Virus record (IMG/VR): IMGVR_UViG_3300010343_000632
Coordinates: 1-37,670 of that record
Length of the DNA stretch: 37,670 nucleotides
DNA from: a virus
Direction: 5' to 3' (one strand)
Positions 1 through 8,600 of this stretch are shown here, piece after piece (position 1 is the stretch's first letter; each line of letters opens with the position of its first letter). Position numbers and translations under genes: made by a program. The notes beneath the pieces are model-generated. The model had not been told where the DNA came from. It saw nothing but the letters and a program-made list of their open reading frames with translations, and ran no database searches.

Positions 1-312
1 ATGCGGGGCGATTCACAAGGCCGGAGTGTACAGATTGGCCGCTATCTGAACTCGCCGGTGGCGCTCAACGTGGGCGTGACTAGCGCCTCGGTGCAGCTCA
101 ATCCCAGCCGGCACTACCGTTTGTGGGGCAGCGTGGATCTGTTCTTTCAGTTCGGACCCACGGGCGTGACGGCCACGTTGAGTAGCCACCCGGCGGCGGC
201 CAAGCTGGATTATCTGCATTACACGGATGACGCCAACACGACCCTGGCTGCGATTGTTAGCAGCGGCACGGGCGTGCTGTTCATCAGCGAGATTGACGCT
301 CAGGGAGTGTGA
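1..312 (+). CDS. Small phage protein of unknown function, possibly 5'-truncated
   Basis: The frame is open from the first base of the window to a TGA at 310-312. An ATG sits at base 1, but no upstream ribosome binding site can be seen, so the true start may lie outside the window. The 103 visible residues alternate short hydrophobic stretches with Ser, Thr and Gly (for example VALNVGVTSASVQL), as in small beta-rich virion or decoration proteins. There is no signal peptide, membrane helix or cysteine motif. It is the first gene of a run of small plus-strand genes leading to terL, and the next start (314) follows at once. A virion-associated role is inferred from fold style and position only. 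Confidence 0.6.
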   Translation: MRGDSQGRSVQIGRYLNSPVALNVGVTSASVQLNPSRHYRLWGSVDLFFQFGPTGVTATLSSHPAAAKLDYLHYTDDANTTLAAIVSSGTGVLFISEIDAQGV

Positions 313-313
313 C

Positions 314-601
314 GTGCGGGAATGGATGCGGTTCTGTTGGCGCTTCTGGCGCATGCGGCAGAAGCACGTGTGGGAGAAAGCGGCTCGTGCGGTGGAGGAA
401 GTCCTGCGGCATGACACATTGCAACAAGCGGCGACGGCGCAGGATTGCGTGACGTTTTGTCCTCGCTGCGGGCAGATTCCGGATGGAGACCGGCGGATGG
501 AAGAGGCGCGGGAGCGTTTTTTTGCGGGTTGGAAAGGCGAGCCGCCGAAGAGGAGTGAATTGGATTTTGCATTGGCGTGGGCGTATTTCAGGAGGAAATA
601 A
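314..601 (+). CDS. Small hypothetical protein with one CxxC knuckle
   Basis: I chose the GTG at 314 because GGGAG (303-307) lies 6 nt upstream and the start abuts the previous stop, typical of coupled translation. The ATG at 323 is the alternative. The 95-residue product has a Trp/Arg-rich basic N-terminus, a single CPRCG knuckle near residue 50 and a helical, charged C-terminus. One CxxC alone cannot hold zinc in a monomer. No family is recognised. Similar small zinc-knuckle proteins recur across this genome (711, 2083, 19012, 29171, 36245, 37274). Confidence 0.6.
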   Translation: MREWMRFCWRFWRMRQKHVWEKAARAVEEVLRHDTLQQAATAQDCVTFCPRCGQIPDGDRRMEEARERFFAGWKGEPPKRSELDFALAWAYFRRK

Positions 602-623
602 GGGAACCGTGATGAGGATGACG

Positions 624-686
624 GTTATCAGAGATCAGTTATCAGCGATCAGGAAGCGACCCGTGACCAGCGATCAACGATTGGCA
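624..686. repeat. Dispersed repeat, ATCAGCGATCAG family
   Basis: The gap between the genes ending at 601 and starting at 711 is filled by tandem variants of GATCAG, TTATCAGCGATCAG and GACCAGCGATCA. Related sequence recurs inside terL (3969-3999) and upstream of the tail spike (15388-15420). Such strings are familiar from the intergenic regions of acidobacterial and some other soil bacterial genomes. They are unusual in a phage, where intergenic space is costly. Confidence 0.7.
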
Positions 687-710
687 AAATAAGACAAGAG
701 AAAGGCTTTG

Positions 711-935
711 ATGGATTCGAGGTTGAAGGGATATGCGGGAAGGGTGACGCACCCGACGTTGGCGCTGGAGCGCGCCTATTGCACGATCTGCGGGCGGCCC
801 TTTGGCTGGGTGAGCACGGAAAGCTACGCGCACGTGGCCCCGGAAGAAGTGCTTGTGGTGTGCGACGCTTGCGATGAGCGCTATGGGCGCATGCCCTTGC
901 CAGAATTGGAATTGAAGCGAACAAAGGAGAGTTGA
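711..935 (+). CDS. Small zinc-ribbon-like protein
   Basis: ATG at 711 is preceded by AGAAAGG (699-705); a TTG at 708 is an alternative start. The 74-residue product carries CTICG near residue 23 and CDACD near residue 52, a two-CxxC arrangement that would make one structural zinc site (Cys4). The tail is acidic and lysine-rich. It may bind nucleic acid or protein, but no family can be named. The stop at 933-935 is followed directly by the next start at 937, indicating an operon. Confidence 0.65.
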   Translation: MDSRLKGYAGRVTHPTLALERAYCTICGRPFGWVSTESYAHVAPEEVLVVCDACDERYGRMPLPELELKRTKES

Positions 936-936
936 C

Positions 937-1425
937 GTGCCATTTTATTACGCGGTTTCCTCGCAACAGAATACCAACGCCACGGCGAATACGGACACGC
1001 TGCTGGCGGATTTGAAGACGGCCAGCGCCAACGCGGGATTGCGCGCGTATGTGCAGAAGCTGCAGGCAGGGTCTTACGCCACTCCCGCCGACAATGCCAT
1101 TCGCCTGCGCTTGCACCGGCTGACATCACTGGGCACTTATGCCTCGGGTACGTCGGTGACACCCGCGCAATTGGTGCCCGATGCACCGGCGGCAGCCTCC
1201 CTGGCGTCCACCCTACCTTCATTGGGAACCGGCGCGCTGAATGCGGTGCCGGCAATCCAGTTGGCGTTCAATCAGCGCGGAACGGGACTTTGGGCCGCAT
1301 TCACCGTGGACGAGGCCATCGGCATTTCCGGCGCCAACAACGCCGTCAACGGGTTGGTGGTGCTGGATAGCCAGTCGACCGGGACATCCGTGCCGGTGAA
1401 CTTCAAGATCATTTTCAGCGAGTAG
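937..1425 (+). CDS. Putative virion structural protein
   Basis: GTG at 937 has an excellent ribosome site (AAAGGAGA, 923-930). The 162-residue product is rich in Ala, Ser, Thr and Asn with no cysteine. Its C-terminal half has amphipathic beta-like strands (LWAAFTVDEAIGISG, VPVNFKIIF), the style of head-decoration or tail-surface proteins. No signal peptide or membrane helix is present. It sits among small genes upstream of terL, where phages often place accessory structural proteins. Function is not recognised; the virion role is inferred. Confidence 0.6.
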   Translation: MPFYYAVSSQQNTNATANTDTLLADLKTASANAGLRAYVQKLQAGSYATPADNAIRLRLHRLTSLGTYASGTSVTPAQLVPDAPAAASLASTLPSLGTGALNAVPAIQLAFNQRGTGLWAAFTVDEAIGISGANNAVNGLVVLDSQSTGTSVPVNFKIIFSE

Positions 1426-1428
1426 CGT

Positions 1429-2052
1429 GTGGCGACGACAACCTGGGTTGCGGGGCTGTACAACGACGTGACTGTGCAGCCCCCGCCTGCAAACCCGCAA
1501 GCACCGGCGAACTTGCTGGATATGGAGGAGCGGAGAATTCTGCTTCCACCGCTGCCGGCGGAAGCGGAGCTCTTCTATGACGAGTTGAGCGGCTACAAGG
1601 CCACTGAAGTTCGCGCGGGCTTGCAAGCCAACGCGGAATTCGACGCACGGTGGATTCTGCTGGGCCGGCCCCCTTCCGCCTTTGACGAGGTGGAGTGGCA
1701 GCGATTTGCGGGAACGTGGTTTTCGCAAGCGACGAGCGAGGCGGAAACCGGGTTGACGCCCATCGTGCCGGGACGCGCCTGGGACGAGGCCGATTGGCAG
1801 CGCGCTTTCGCCAGCTTCGCCGCATTTCCGGCGGAAGACGAGCAGTCAGAGCGGTTGCCGTTCACACCACCGCCCGTGCCGAATCTGGGCTGGGATGATT
1901 TTGAGTGGAACCATGATTTTGGGGCGCGGGGATTGGCGATGCTGGCGGTCCTGGACGATTTTGTGAACGCCCCGGCAGGCAGCGGATCGGGCGGGCCAGC
2001 GCCAAGAAGCAGGGCGGCGAGGCTGGGCTTTGCTATGCCCGCGTTCCGCTAG
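1429..2052 (+). CDS. Hypothetical protein, Pro/Trp-rich
   Basis: GTG at 1429 lies 4 nt after the preceding stop; no clear ribosome site is visible, so coupled translation is likely. The 207-residue product has a proline-rich N-terminus (VQPPPANPQAP). Two similar acidic/aromatic stretches occur near residues 85 and 113 (FDEVEWQRFAGTWF and WDEADWQRAFASF), followed by a third weaker one (WDDFEWNHDFG). This points to a small internal repeat built on (D/E)xxW. No catalytic motif is recognised. It may be a structural or scaffold accessory. Confidence 0.55.
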   Translation: MATTTWVAGLYNDVTVQPPPANPQAPANLLDMEERRILLPPLPAEAELFYDELSGYKATEVRAGLQANAEFDARWILLGRPPSAFDEVEWQRFAGTWFSQATSEAETGLTPIVPGRAWDEADWQRAFASFAAFPAEDEQSERLPFTPPPVPNLGWDDFEWNHDFGARGLAMLAVLDDFVNAPAGSGSGGPAPRSRAARLGFAMPAFR

Positions 2053-2082
2053 GGTAAGCAGCAAGAATCGCCGTCAAATCCG

Positions 2083-2307
2083 ATGAAAAGGTGCAAGGCA
2101 TTTTACCCGATCGCGGGATCGCGAACGGCTTGGATTCCGTGTCTTCGGAAAGCGGAACCAGAATCGGGCTTCTGCCAGCGGCACGGCGATGCAATCGTTG
2201 GTGCGTGGCTGGGAGCAGTGATTCACGGGCCTGAATTGAACGATGAGGCGGCCTTGCAAGAAGACAAGAGGAGGCGCAACCAGCGGCGCACGCGGCGGAG
2301 GAAGTGA
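2083..2307 (+). CDS. Small basic protein with C..C..CxxH zinc motif
   Basis: The 74-residue product reads CKAFYP at residue 4, CLRKAEPESGFCQRH around residues 20-34, then a very basic tail (RRRNQRRTRRRK). The spacing Cys, Cys, CxxH resembles the short zinc-binding fold of many small phage and mobile-element proteins, here with one ligand of the usual Cys4/His set missing or displaced. The basic tail suggests nucleic-acid binding. The stop at 2305-2307 abuts the next GTG at 2308. Confidence 0.6.
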   Translation: MKRCKAFYPIAGSRTAWIPCLRKAEPESGFCQRHGDAIVGAWLGAVIHGPELNDEAALQEDKRRRNQRRTRRRK

Positions 2308-2862
2308 GTGGACCCGCCCGTTCGCATGACGCTGAAGGGCTTCCGGGAAAACGACAGTCCGATGTCCGGAGTTGTGCTCGTGGTGGGTCCGGTGCCGCGA
2401 GACAGGGGAGTGCCTTCGTCAACGAGCCAGGCGACGCACGAGTCGCCATTGGGCGCAACTGCTTCTGACGACGGAAAAGTGGCTACCGCTGGCGGGGATG
2501 CACTCTCCGCTGCAGCCGCTGCGGGCCGCGAAGCCAACGCTGAGGTGGCTGATTCCATGGCTAAGAAATCCCAGGGCACTCCCCCTAGGAAAACCCCAGA
2601 GAGCACAGAAGCGCTTTGGGAACAGAGGATGCATCTGAAAGGTGGGCCGAAGCTGCCCGTAGATGGCTGGGAGTTTCTGTGTGCACTGAATCAGAAGATT
2701 GATGTGGTGGAGTTGATGAACCTCCATCTGAGGTCGCCCGACGATAAATTGTCGGGGCGATTGCTGGAGCAGGTGCTGGAAATGGCCTACGAAAAGACGG
2801 AGCGGGCGGCGGAAGAGAGCGAAACCTCGGAGTGGAATATTCCGCGACCAGTTAGAGACTGA
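2308..2862 (+). CDS. Hypothetical protein in terminase-small-subunit position
   Basis: GTG at 2308 follows the previous stop directly; ATG at 2326 or 2362 are alternative starts. The N-terminal half is low-complexity (Ser/Ala/Gly/Glu) and probably disordered. The last 75 residues are helical and charged (DVVELMNLHL, LLEQVLEMAYEKTERAAEE). Together with its place two genes upstream of terL, this makes it a candidate small terminase or another packaging factor. No helix-turn-helix is obvious, so the role is inference only. Confidence 0.5.
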   Translation: MDPPVRMTLKGFRENDSPMSGVVLVVGPVPRDRGVPSSTSQATHESPLGATASDDGKVATAGGDALSAAAAAGREANAEVADSMAKKSQGTPPRKTPESTEALWEQRMHLKGGPKLPVDGWEFLCALNQKIDVVELMNLHLRSPDDKLSGRLLEQVLEMAYEKTERAAEESETSEWNIPRPVRD

Positions 2863-2871
2863 GGAGGAAAG

Positions 2872-3036
2872 ATGGCAAGCGCAAAAGCGGTGTTTATCGG
2901 GGAAGTGGCACAGATCGCGGGCGTGGGCGCGGTCGTGGCCGGCGTCGTGTTGAGCCTGCATCATTGGGGCGCAGCGGCGGCGCTGCTTGGGGGCTTCGCG
3001 GCGTTCTTCGTTGGCAAAAAGCTGCGCGGGGCCTAA
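2872..3036 (+). CDS. 54-residue two-helix membrane protein
   Basis: This short gene begins at ATG 2872 behind a near-perfect Shine-Dalgarno (GAGGAGG, 2861-2867) and ends at TAA 3034-3036. The product is almost entirely hydrophobic. Residues 14-29 (AQIAGVGAVVAGVVLS) and 33-47 (GAAAALLGGFAAFFVG) form two likely membrane helices separated by a His-His-Trp turn, with a basic C-terminus (KKLRGA). Size and topology suit a small holin-like or other phage membrane protein, but its place directly before terL is not a typical lysis site. Confidence 0.65.
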   Translation: MASAKAVFIGEVAQIAGVGAVVAGVVLSLHHWGAAAALLGGFAAFFVGKKLRGA

Positions 3037-3045
3037 GGATTCACG

Positions 3046-4674
3046 TTGGCCACAATGATGGCGCGCGCTCGCAAAGGGCAAGAGAACAGCCGCACGGAGT
3101 GGTACAAGCCCTTTGCGAGGCAGCAGGAATTCCATACTTCCAGGGCAAAGTACCGCCTCTTTGGCGGAGCGGCGGGGCCAGGGAAGACGAAAGCGCTGCT
3201 GGCTGAGGCCATCAAGCAGGCGCAAGAGGTGGCCGGCAGCGACACACTGCTGCTTCGGCGGACGTTCCCGGAACTCGAAGGCTCGCTGATCGCCCAGTTC
3301 CGGCGCGAAGTGCCGCAAGATTTATATCGCAACTACAACGAAGCGAAGCACCTGGTGACATGGGCCAACGGGTCCACCACGCGCTTTGGCTACTGCCGCA
3401 ATGAGAATGACGTTTATCAGTATCAGGGCGCGGAGTTCTTGTTCATCGGCGTCGATGAACTGACCCACTTCACACTGCAGCAGTGGCAGTTCCTGACTTC
3501 GCGGAACCGCTGTCCCGTGCCCTGCTACACAAGCGGGAACAACACGGGGAAGCGCGTCTTTCCTTGCATGGCGGGTGCCACGAATCCGGGGAACATTGGA
3601 CATGCCTGGGTTAAGGCTTTATGGGTGGACAAAGTGCCCCCAACGGGATTTGAGCGTCCTGAACTCTATGATCCCGACGATTATGATTTTATACGCGCCC
3701 GGATTGCCGACAATCCGATCTATGCCAACGACCTGAATTACCGCAAGACGCTCGAGGCCCTCCCGGAACAATTGCGGAAAGCGTTTCTCGAAGGGAACTG
3801 GGACTTTTTCGCCGGCCAGTACTTCGACTTGTTCGAGATTGGCCGGCACACCGCGCGGCCCGAAGAAATCGGCATGCAGGCCTGGTGGCCGCGGTGGATT
3901 TCGATTGACTGGGGATTCCAGCATCCCAGCGCGGTGTACTGGCATTGCGCGATGCCGAGGGCAGCGAACAGTTATCAGCGACCAGCGACCAGGAATCCTG
4001 AGTTGTCAGGCGGTGAGACGCGTGACGACGCTGCGGCAAGAATTGTGACGTACCGGGAGTTTGTGCAGAACGGATTGTCGCCGCGGATGCTGGGACAGGC
4101 AGTTGCCGAGCGCTGCAAGGACGAGAAGATTCAGGAGATTTACCTTTCGCCGGATGCGTTTGCGCACCGCACGAGCGAAGCTTCGATCGCCGAGCAACTG
4201 GGAGAGGTGCTGGCGGCGAATGGATTGCCGCGTCCTTCGCCGGCGGATGACGACCGGATTGGCGGATGGCAGTTGATGTACCAGTTGCTGGAGCAGGACG
4301 CCTGGGTGATCACGGAGAATTGCGCGAAGTTGAAGGAGTGTTTGCCGCAACTCGTGCGCGATAACCGGCGGGTCGAAGATGTGCGCAAGGTGGAGGGCGA
4401 CGATCCAGCCGACGCGGCGCGCTACGGAATAGTTCCCGGCGCAAGATACGCCGGTGTTGGGGCATCCGCCACAGGCGGACCCGGGGCGGGGCAGGCTCCG
4501 CCCCATTATTCTCAAGTGCGGTTCGTGCCTGGAATGCCGCTGGGGGAACAGATCGCGCGTCAGGTCACGGCGGAGGATGCGACTTCGCGGGCCATCCAGT
4601 TTCAGAGGCTGGAGGCGGAGGCGCGCAAGCAATTTGGGCCGCAGCGTTTCCCGCGCCGCCGCTGGAATTGGTGA
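3046..4674 (+). CDS. terL: Terminase large subunit
   Basis: This is the packaging motor ATPase and nuclease. I chose TTG 3046 because AAGGA (3035-3039) is spaced 6 nt from it; ATG 3055 and 3058 are alternatives. In the 542 residues one sees a Walker A GGAAGPGKT (40-48), an LLLRRTFPELEG motif (68-79), a Walker B FLFIGVDEL (131-139), the coupling segment GATNPGN (177-183), and the RNase H-like nuclease start ISIDWGF (285-291). Later acidic residues (D370 in YLSPDAF, D456 in DPADAARYG) complete the nuclease site. Residues about 305-325, between the first nuclease strand and the next (RIVTYREF), are encoded by a dispersed repeat (3969-3999). A GC-rich palindrome codes for part of residues 476-486. 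Confidence 0.95.
   Translation: MATMMARARKGQENSRTEWYKPFARQQEFHTSRAKYRLFGGAAGPGKTKALLAEAIKQAQEVAGSDTLLLRRTFPELEGSLIAQFRREVPQDLYRNYNEAKHLVTWANGSTTRFGYCRNENDVYQYQGAEFLFIGVDELTHFTLQQWQFLTSRNRCPVPCYTSGNNTGKRVFPCMAGATNPGNIGHAWVKALWVDKVPPTGFERPELYDPDDYDFIRARIADNPIYANDLNYRKTLEALPEQLRKAFLEGNWDFFAGQYFDLFEIGRHTARPEEIGMQAWWPRWISIDWGFQHPSAVYWHCAMPRAANSYQRPATRNPELSGGETRDDAAARIVTYREFVQNGLSPRMLGQAVAERCKDEKIQEIYLSPDAFAHRTSEASIAEQLGEVLAANGLPRPSPADDDRIGGWQLMYQLLEQDAWVITENCAKLKECLPQLVRDNRRVEDVRKVEGDDPADAARYGIVPGARYAGVGASATGGPGAGQAPPHYSQVRFVPGMPLGEQIARQVTAEDATSRAIQFQRLEAEARKQFGPQRFPRRRWNW
3969..3999. repeat. ATCAGCGATCAG-family repeat inside terL
   Basis: CAGTTATCAGCGACCAGCGA and its continuation match the elements at 624-686 and 15388-15420. 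The repeat keeps the terL frame and encodes about ten residues (NSYQRPATRN) in a loop between two strands of the nuclease domain. The position suggests a tolerated in-frame insertion. Confidence 0.65.
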
Positions 4675-4686
4675 AGAGGTGTGAAA

Positions 4687-5052
4687 CTAAAACGGAGCGT
4701 CGGGGTCGATTGCGCGGCGAATGCCGAGACAGACGTCCCGCATGCGCCGGTTCGACAATGGGCGGGGAAGTCTCTCCACAAGCTGTGCTTTGCGGACAGT
4801 GTTTATGAAGTAGCATTTTAACCAAGAGACGCCTGGCAGCCCGGATTCCCCAGTTTCCATGCGGATTACCGAGGGGCCCTCGATGCCTCTCGAGCTGAAA
4901 GGAACGACCAGAACGGAGTCGATGTGGCGACTAAGGTTGCGCGCATCCACGGAAAGGATGACCACCCAGTGGCGGATGGGAGGGTCGCCGAGATTTGCAG
5001 TCCAAATCTCCCCACGATGGGAGACGGGCCAGAGTGGATACGCGTCACTCAT
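4687..5052 (-). CDS. mazF: MazF/PemK-like mRNA interferase toxin
   Basis: The 121-residue product begins with the MazF signature HRGEIW (12-17), followed by strands WVVILSVD (29-36) and SVLVVPFSS (46-54), then an INTVRKAQL stretch near residue 85. These match the small SH3-like barrel of MazF/PemK endoribonucleases in order and length (110-120 residues). The basic loop between strands 1 and 2 is shorter than in Escherichia coli MazF. The ATG overlaps the antitoxin stop by 8 nt (5045-5052), the usual toxin-second order. It converges on terL with a 12-nt gap, so read-through in either direction would be antisense. Confidence 0.85.
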   Translation of the reverse strand: MSDAYPLWPVSHRGEIWTANLGDPPIRHWVVILSVDARNLSRHIDSVLVVPFSSRGIEGPSVIRMETGESGLPGVSWLKCYFINTVRKAQLVERLPRPLSNRRMRDVCLGIRRAIDPDAPF

Positions 5053-5320
5053 CGAAGTTTACATTCCCTGATTCGTAAGCCAGTGTCAGCCCTAGGGCGC
5101 TGTCTTCTGCAATGTTCTCCTTTGACAGAGATTCGTAGTAGTCGGCGGTGGCGGCTTCTAGCTTCTTGCGTGATTCGGCGCGGCGAGCGATGGCCACGGC
5201 GCGATCGACGGCTTCGGCGAGATTGGCGGCCTTACCCCGGCGAACGAGGGATTTGAGGAAGGCATCGGTTTCGGGAGCTACGGTGGTGGAGATTTTGCGG
5301 CGATTGGCGTGGGTTGGCAT
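5045..5320 (-). CDS. Ribbon-helix-helix/MazE-like antitoxin
   Basis: ATG 5318-5320 is preceded by AGGAGGGG (5329-5336); a longer frame to 5407 has no ribosome site. The 91-residue product starts with a basic strand (RRKISTTVAP, 7-16) and then two helices (ETDAFLKSLVRRG and LAEAVDRAVAIARRAESRKK), the layout of ribbon-helix-helix DNA-binding antitoxins. The acidic C-terminal tail (SLSKENIAEDSA to FDE) would wrap and block the toxin. It is translationally coupled to the MazF-like gene. Autorepression through the direct repeats upstream is likely. Confidence 0.8.
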   Translation of the reverse strand: MPTHANRRKISTTVAPETDAFLKSLVRRGKAANLAEAVDRAVAIARRAESRKKLEAATADYYESLSKENIAEDSALGLTLAYESGNVNFDE

Positions 5321-5341
5321 GGCCGTTTCCCCTCCTGAACC

Positions 5342-5398
5342 AGTATAGCATGATATCTGATATTTGTAAGACACTTTGTCTGACATTCTATCTGACAT
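5342..5398 (-). promoter_or_regulatory. Toxin-antitoxin promoter with TCTGAYAT direct repeats
   Basis: On the minus strand TATACT (5342-5347) and CTTACA (5365-5370) are 17 nt apart, giving a plausible sigma-70 promoter whose transcript would start near 5335, just before the Shine-Dalgarno. Three direct repeats, TCTGATAT (5356-5363), TCTGACAT (5379-5386) and TCTGACAT (5391-5398), lie in the spacer and upstream. They are likely operators for the antitoxin. Confidence 0.5.
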
Positions 5399-5639
5399 GA
5401 TGACCATTCAAAACCTGATCCGGGGCTTCTTTCGGACGCGCTATGTGGGGTTGCTGGAAGAGGAAGTGGCGCGGCTGCGGGCGGAGAACCGCGCGCTGCT
5501 GAATTCGCTGCTGGGAACGGCGGGATTTCCTCCGGTGGAGTTTGCGGTGCCGGTGAAGCCGGTGGAGCTGCCTAGATTGCGGAAGAGGTCGTGGCAGCAG
5601 ATGCAGATGAAGAAGGAACAGGACGCGATGAAGGGATGA
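5397..5639 (+). CDS. Small coiled-coil protein before the portal gene
   Basis: Starts at ATG 5397 or 5400 have no clear ribosome site; a TTG at 5376 is possible. The roughly 80-residue product has a leucine/glutamate heptad segment (LLEEEVARLRAENRALLNSL, residues about 18-37), a Pro/Val-rich middle and a Lys/Gln-rich end. This is a short coiled coil suited to oligomerisation or to docking on a partner such as the portal. It is divergent from the toxin-antitoxin operon, so its 5' end overlaps that regulatory region. Confidence 0.55.
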   Translation: MMTIQNLIRGFFRTRYVGLLEEEVARLRAENRALLNSLLGTAGFPPVEFAVPVKPVELPRLRKRSWQQMQMKKEQDAMKG

Positions 5640-5698
5640 CGGGCGGAGAGAATTAAGGAATGCAGACGGAGAATTAACACAGAGATCGCAAAGAAGAG

Positions 5699-8600
5699 AT
5701 GACGAGAGATCGTATGGAAAACGCAACTAAGGATTGGGAAGCCGGGATGACGGCGCCGGCGGATGGGAATGCTGGAGTTGCGGAAGATGCCGGAGGGATT
5801 CCTCACTTCGCAGACTCCGCTCGGTATGACGGGCAGGTGGGGCCAGCAAGCGAGGCGGTCGAACTGGGGCCGAACTTCGAGCGGCTCGAGGAAGAGCGGC
5901 CGGAACTCGTGAACGCGCTGCGCGAACTGGTGCGGCAATACCGCGTGGAGGGCGTGGCGGCGCGGATGCACGAAATCCGGCGAATTCGCCAGGCGCGGCT
6001 TTTCTGGCAAGGGCTGCAGTACGCCTGGTGGAACCCCAATGACATGAACTGGCACTTGCCGTTTGAGCAGAAGTTCAACGACGATCGCACGCTGGAAGAA
6101 ATGCCGCGGTATCAGTTTGTGACGAATTTTTATCAGGGATTCGGGCTGTCGTTTGTGGCCGTGCTTTCGCAGGACGTGCCGAGCGTGCGCTTCTATCCCC
6201 AGTCGGCGCAATCGCTGGTGGATATTGCCGCGGCGCGCGCGGCAAGCGATGTGGCGGAACTGGTTGAACGGAATAATCATGTGGAGCACCTACTCACGTC
6301 GATCGGCTATTTCTTGTGGACGGATGGGAAGCTGGGCGCCTATGTGCGCTACGTGAAGGATGGCCAGCGGTTCGGGTTTCGTGAAGAGGAGATCCTCGCG
6401 GCGGTGGAGATTCCCCTGGGCGAGGATGTGTGGGTTTGCCCGGAGTGCGGGAAAGAAACACCCGTGGCCCGCGAAGACACGAACACCCAGCCCAGCGAAC
6501 AGCCTGTCAAAATCGACCCGGATCACGGATCACGAAACACGGATCACGGAATCACCTGCCCGGGTTGCGGGGCGGAGTTGGGCGAAAAGGATTTGCGGAG
6601 GGCCGAGCGGGTGACAGTGCCGCGGGTGGTGGAGACGCGGCGCGTGGCGAACGGCCAGGAAGTGATTTCGATTGCTGGCGGGCTGGAACTGAATACTCCC
6701 GTGTGGGCGAACGAGATGCACGAGTATCCGTACCTGCAATGGCAGACGGAAGTGCATCGCGCAAAATTGAAAGCGGCGTATCCGCTGGCGACGGAAAAGA
6801 TCGAGTCGGCGCCCTCGCAGGGCCCGGAGGATGTGTACGCGCGCGTGTCGCGACTGAGTGTGGAGCAAGGGTTGCCCTCGATTCATCCCGGCGACGCGCT
6901 AATGAATTTGATTACGTTTGACCGCACCTGGTTGCGCCCGTGGGCGTTTTACGGGATCGAAAATGAAGACGTGCGGAACGAACTCTTGGCGCTTTTCCCG
7001 GATGGCTGCTACGTGGGCTTTGCGGGCGATGTGTACTGCGAGGCGCGCAACGAAAACATGGACGATCACTGGCGGGTGCTGCACGCGCTGCCAGGGGACG
7101 GCCAGAACCGCCCCAGCGTGGGCGATTCGCTGGTGCAGGTGCAGGAGCGTTACAACACCCTGAGCAACATGCAGGCGGAAACGTATGAGTACGGAATTCC
7201 GCCGATCTATGCCGATCCGCAAGTGTTGGACTTTGACGCGCTGGCGAATCAGGTGGCGGAGCCTGCGGCGCACTTTCCGGCGCGAGCGCGTCCGGGGCAG
7301 CCTTTGGCGGCGGGATTTTTCCAGCCTGCCCCGGCGCAGGTGCCTCCGGACATGATTCGCCACCAGCAGGATTTGATTGGCCCAGTGTCGCAGTTCTTGA
7401 CCGGGCTGTTTCCCGCGGTCTTTGGTGGAAACATGGAGGATGTGAAAACGGCCAGCGGGTATGCCATGGCGCGCGACCAGGCCATGGGTCGGCTGGGTCT
7501 GGTGTGGAGGCGCCTGAAACAGTTTTATAGCGAGGTGATGTTGTTGGGCGTGGATTGCTTCCGCAAGAACCGGCCCGAGGACGTAGATGTGCCGCTGCTG
7601 GGTCCGGACGGGACGCTGGACGCACGCATGATTCGCGTGGGCGATTTGAAAGGGAATATCTGCGTGCATCCCGAGGCGGATGAGACGTTCCCGCGGCTGA
7701 AATCGCAGCAGCGCGGCGTGCTGCAGCAGTTGTTTGGGCTGAAGGATCCCCTGATTCAAGAGGCGCTGGCGGAGCCGGCCAATCTCGGGTACATCAAAAA
7801 TGTGCTGGGATTGACGGAGTTGGTGATTCCGGGCGAGGACTCGCGCAATAAGCAGTTGCGGGAGATCCAGGTGCTGTTGGGAAGCGCGCCGATTGTCGTG
7901 GCTGGGGAAGCTCGAAACTCGAAAAACGAAAAGCGAAATTCGGAGGAAGGTCCCGAGTCAAATCCGCAGCTTGTGCCCATCGTGCTGCCGTCCGTGCCGG
8001 TGGATTTGCTGCTCGATGATCATGCGGTGGAGTTCGAGGAGTGCAAGCGGTGGGCGAATTCGGAGGCCGGCCAATCGGCAAAGCTGACGAATCCCGCGGG
8101 TTTCACGAACGTGCGCGCCCACGCGGAAGCGCATTTGCGGGCGATGATGACCGCGCCTCCTCCAAGTATTACTGGATATCATACATCGAGCATCTCCACG
8201 GGGCAGCGAGCGCCCAGTGAATTGTCTGTAAACGCCGGAACGGACCAAGATGCTCCTGGCGACCACTGGGTCACCATCGATGGCAGTCATGTCTTGATCC
8301 ACGAGGCACAAGGGAGGCAAAATCAGAACCAGGCTCAAACGCAGCCAGAACCAGAAGAAGGACAACGTGGGCATGAGTTGATGGACAATCGCCAGGTAGC
8401 AGTCCACTCGTACGACTTATTCCGGGATTCGGGTTTCGGCAACAATCCTACGGAACACTCGATGTGGGTAACCTCGAAGGATGGGCAATATGGATTCATA
8501 GCTTGGCCTTGGTCGGCAGAACGCGGAAAGGAGACTTGGAAGGGTCCGGCACCTGATGGCGCAGTTGCGGTTGTTCATACCCATCCATCGGCGAAGTCAG

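Noticed and set aside
624-686. ATCAGCGATCAG repeats as a CRISPR array
   Set aside because: Units are short, irregular and without unique spacers of constant length, and no cas genes are present.
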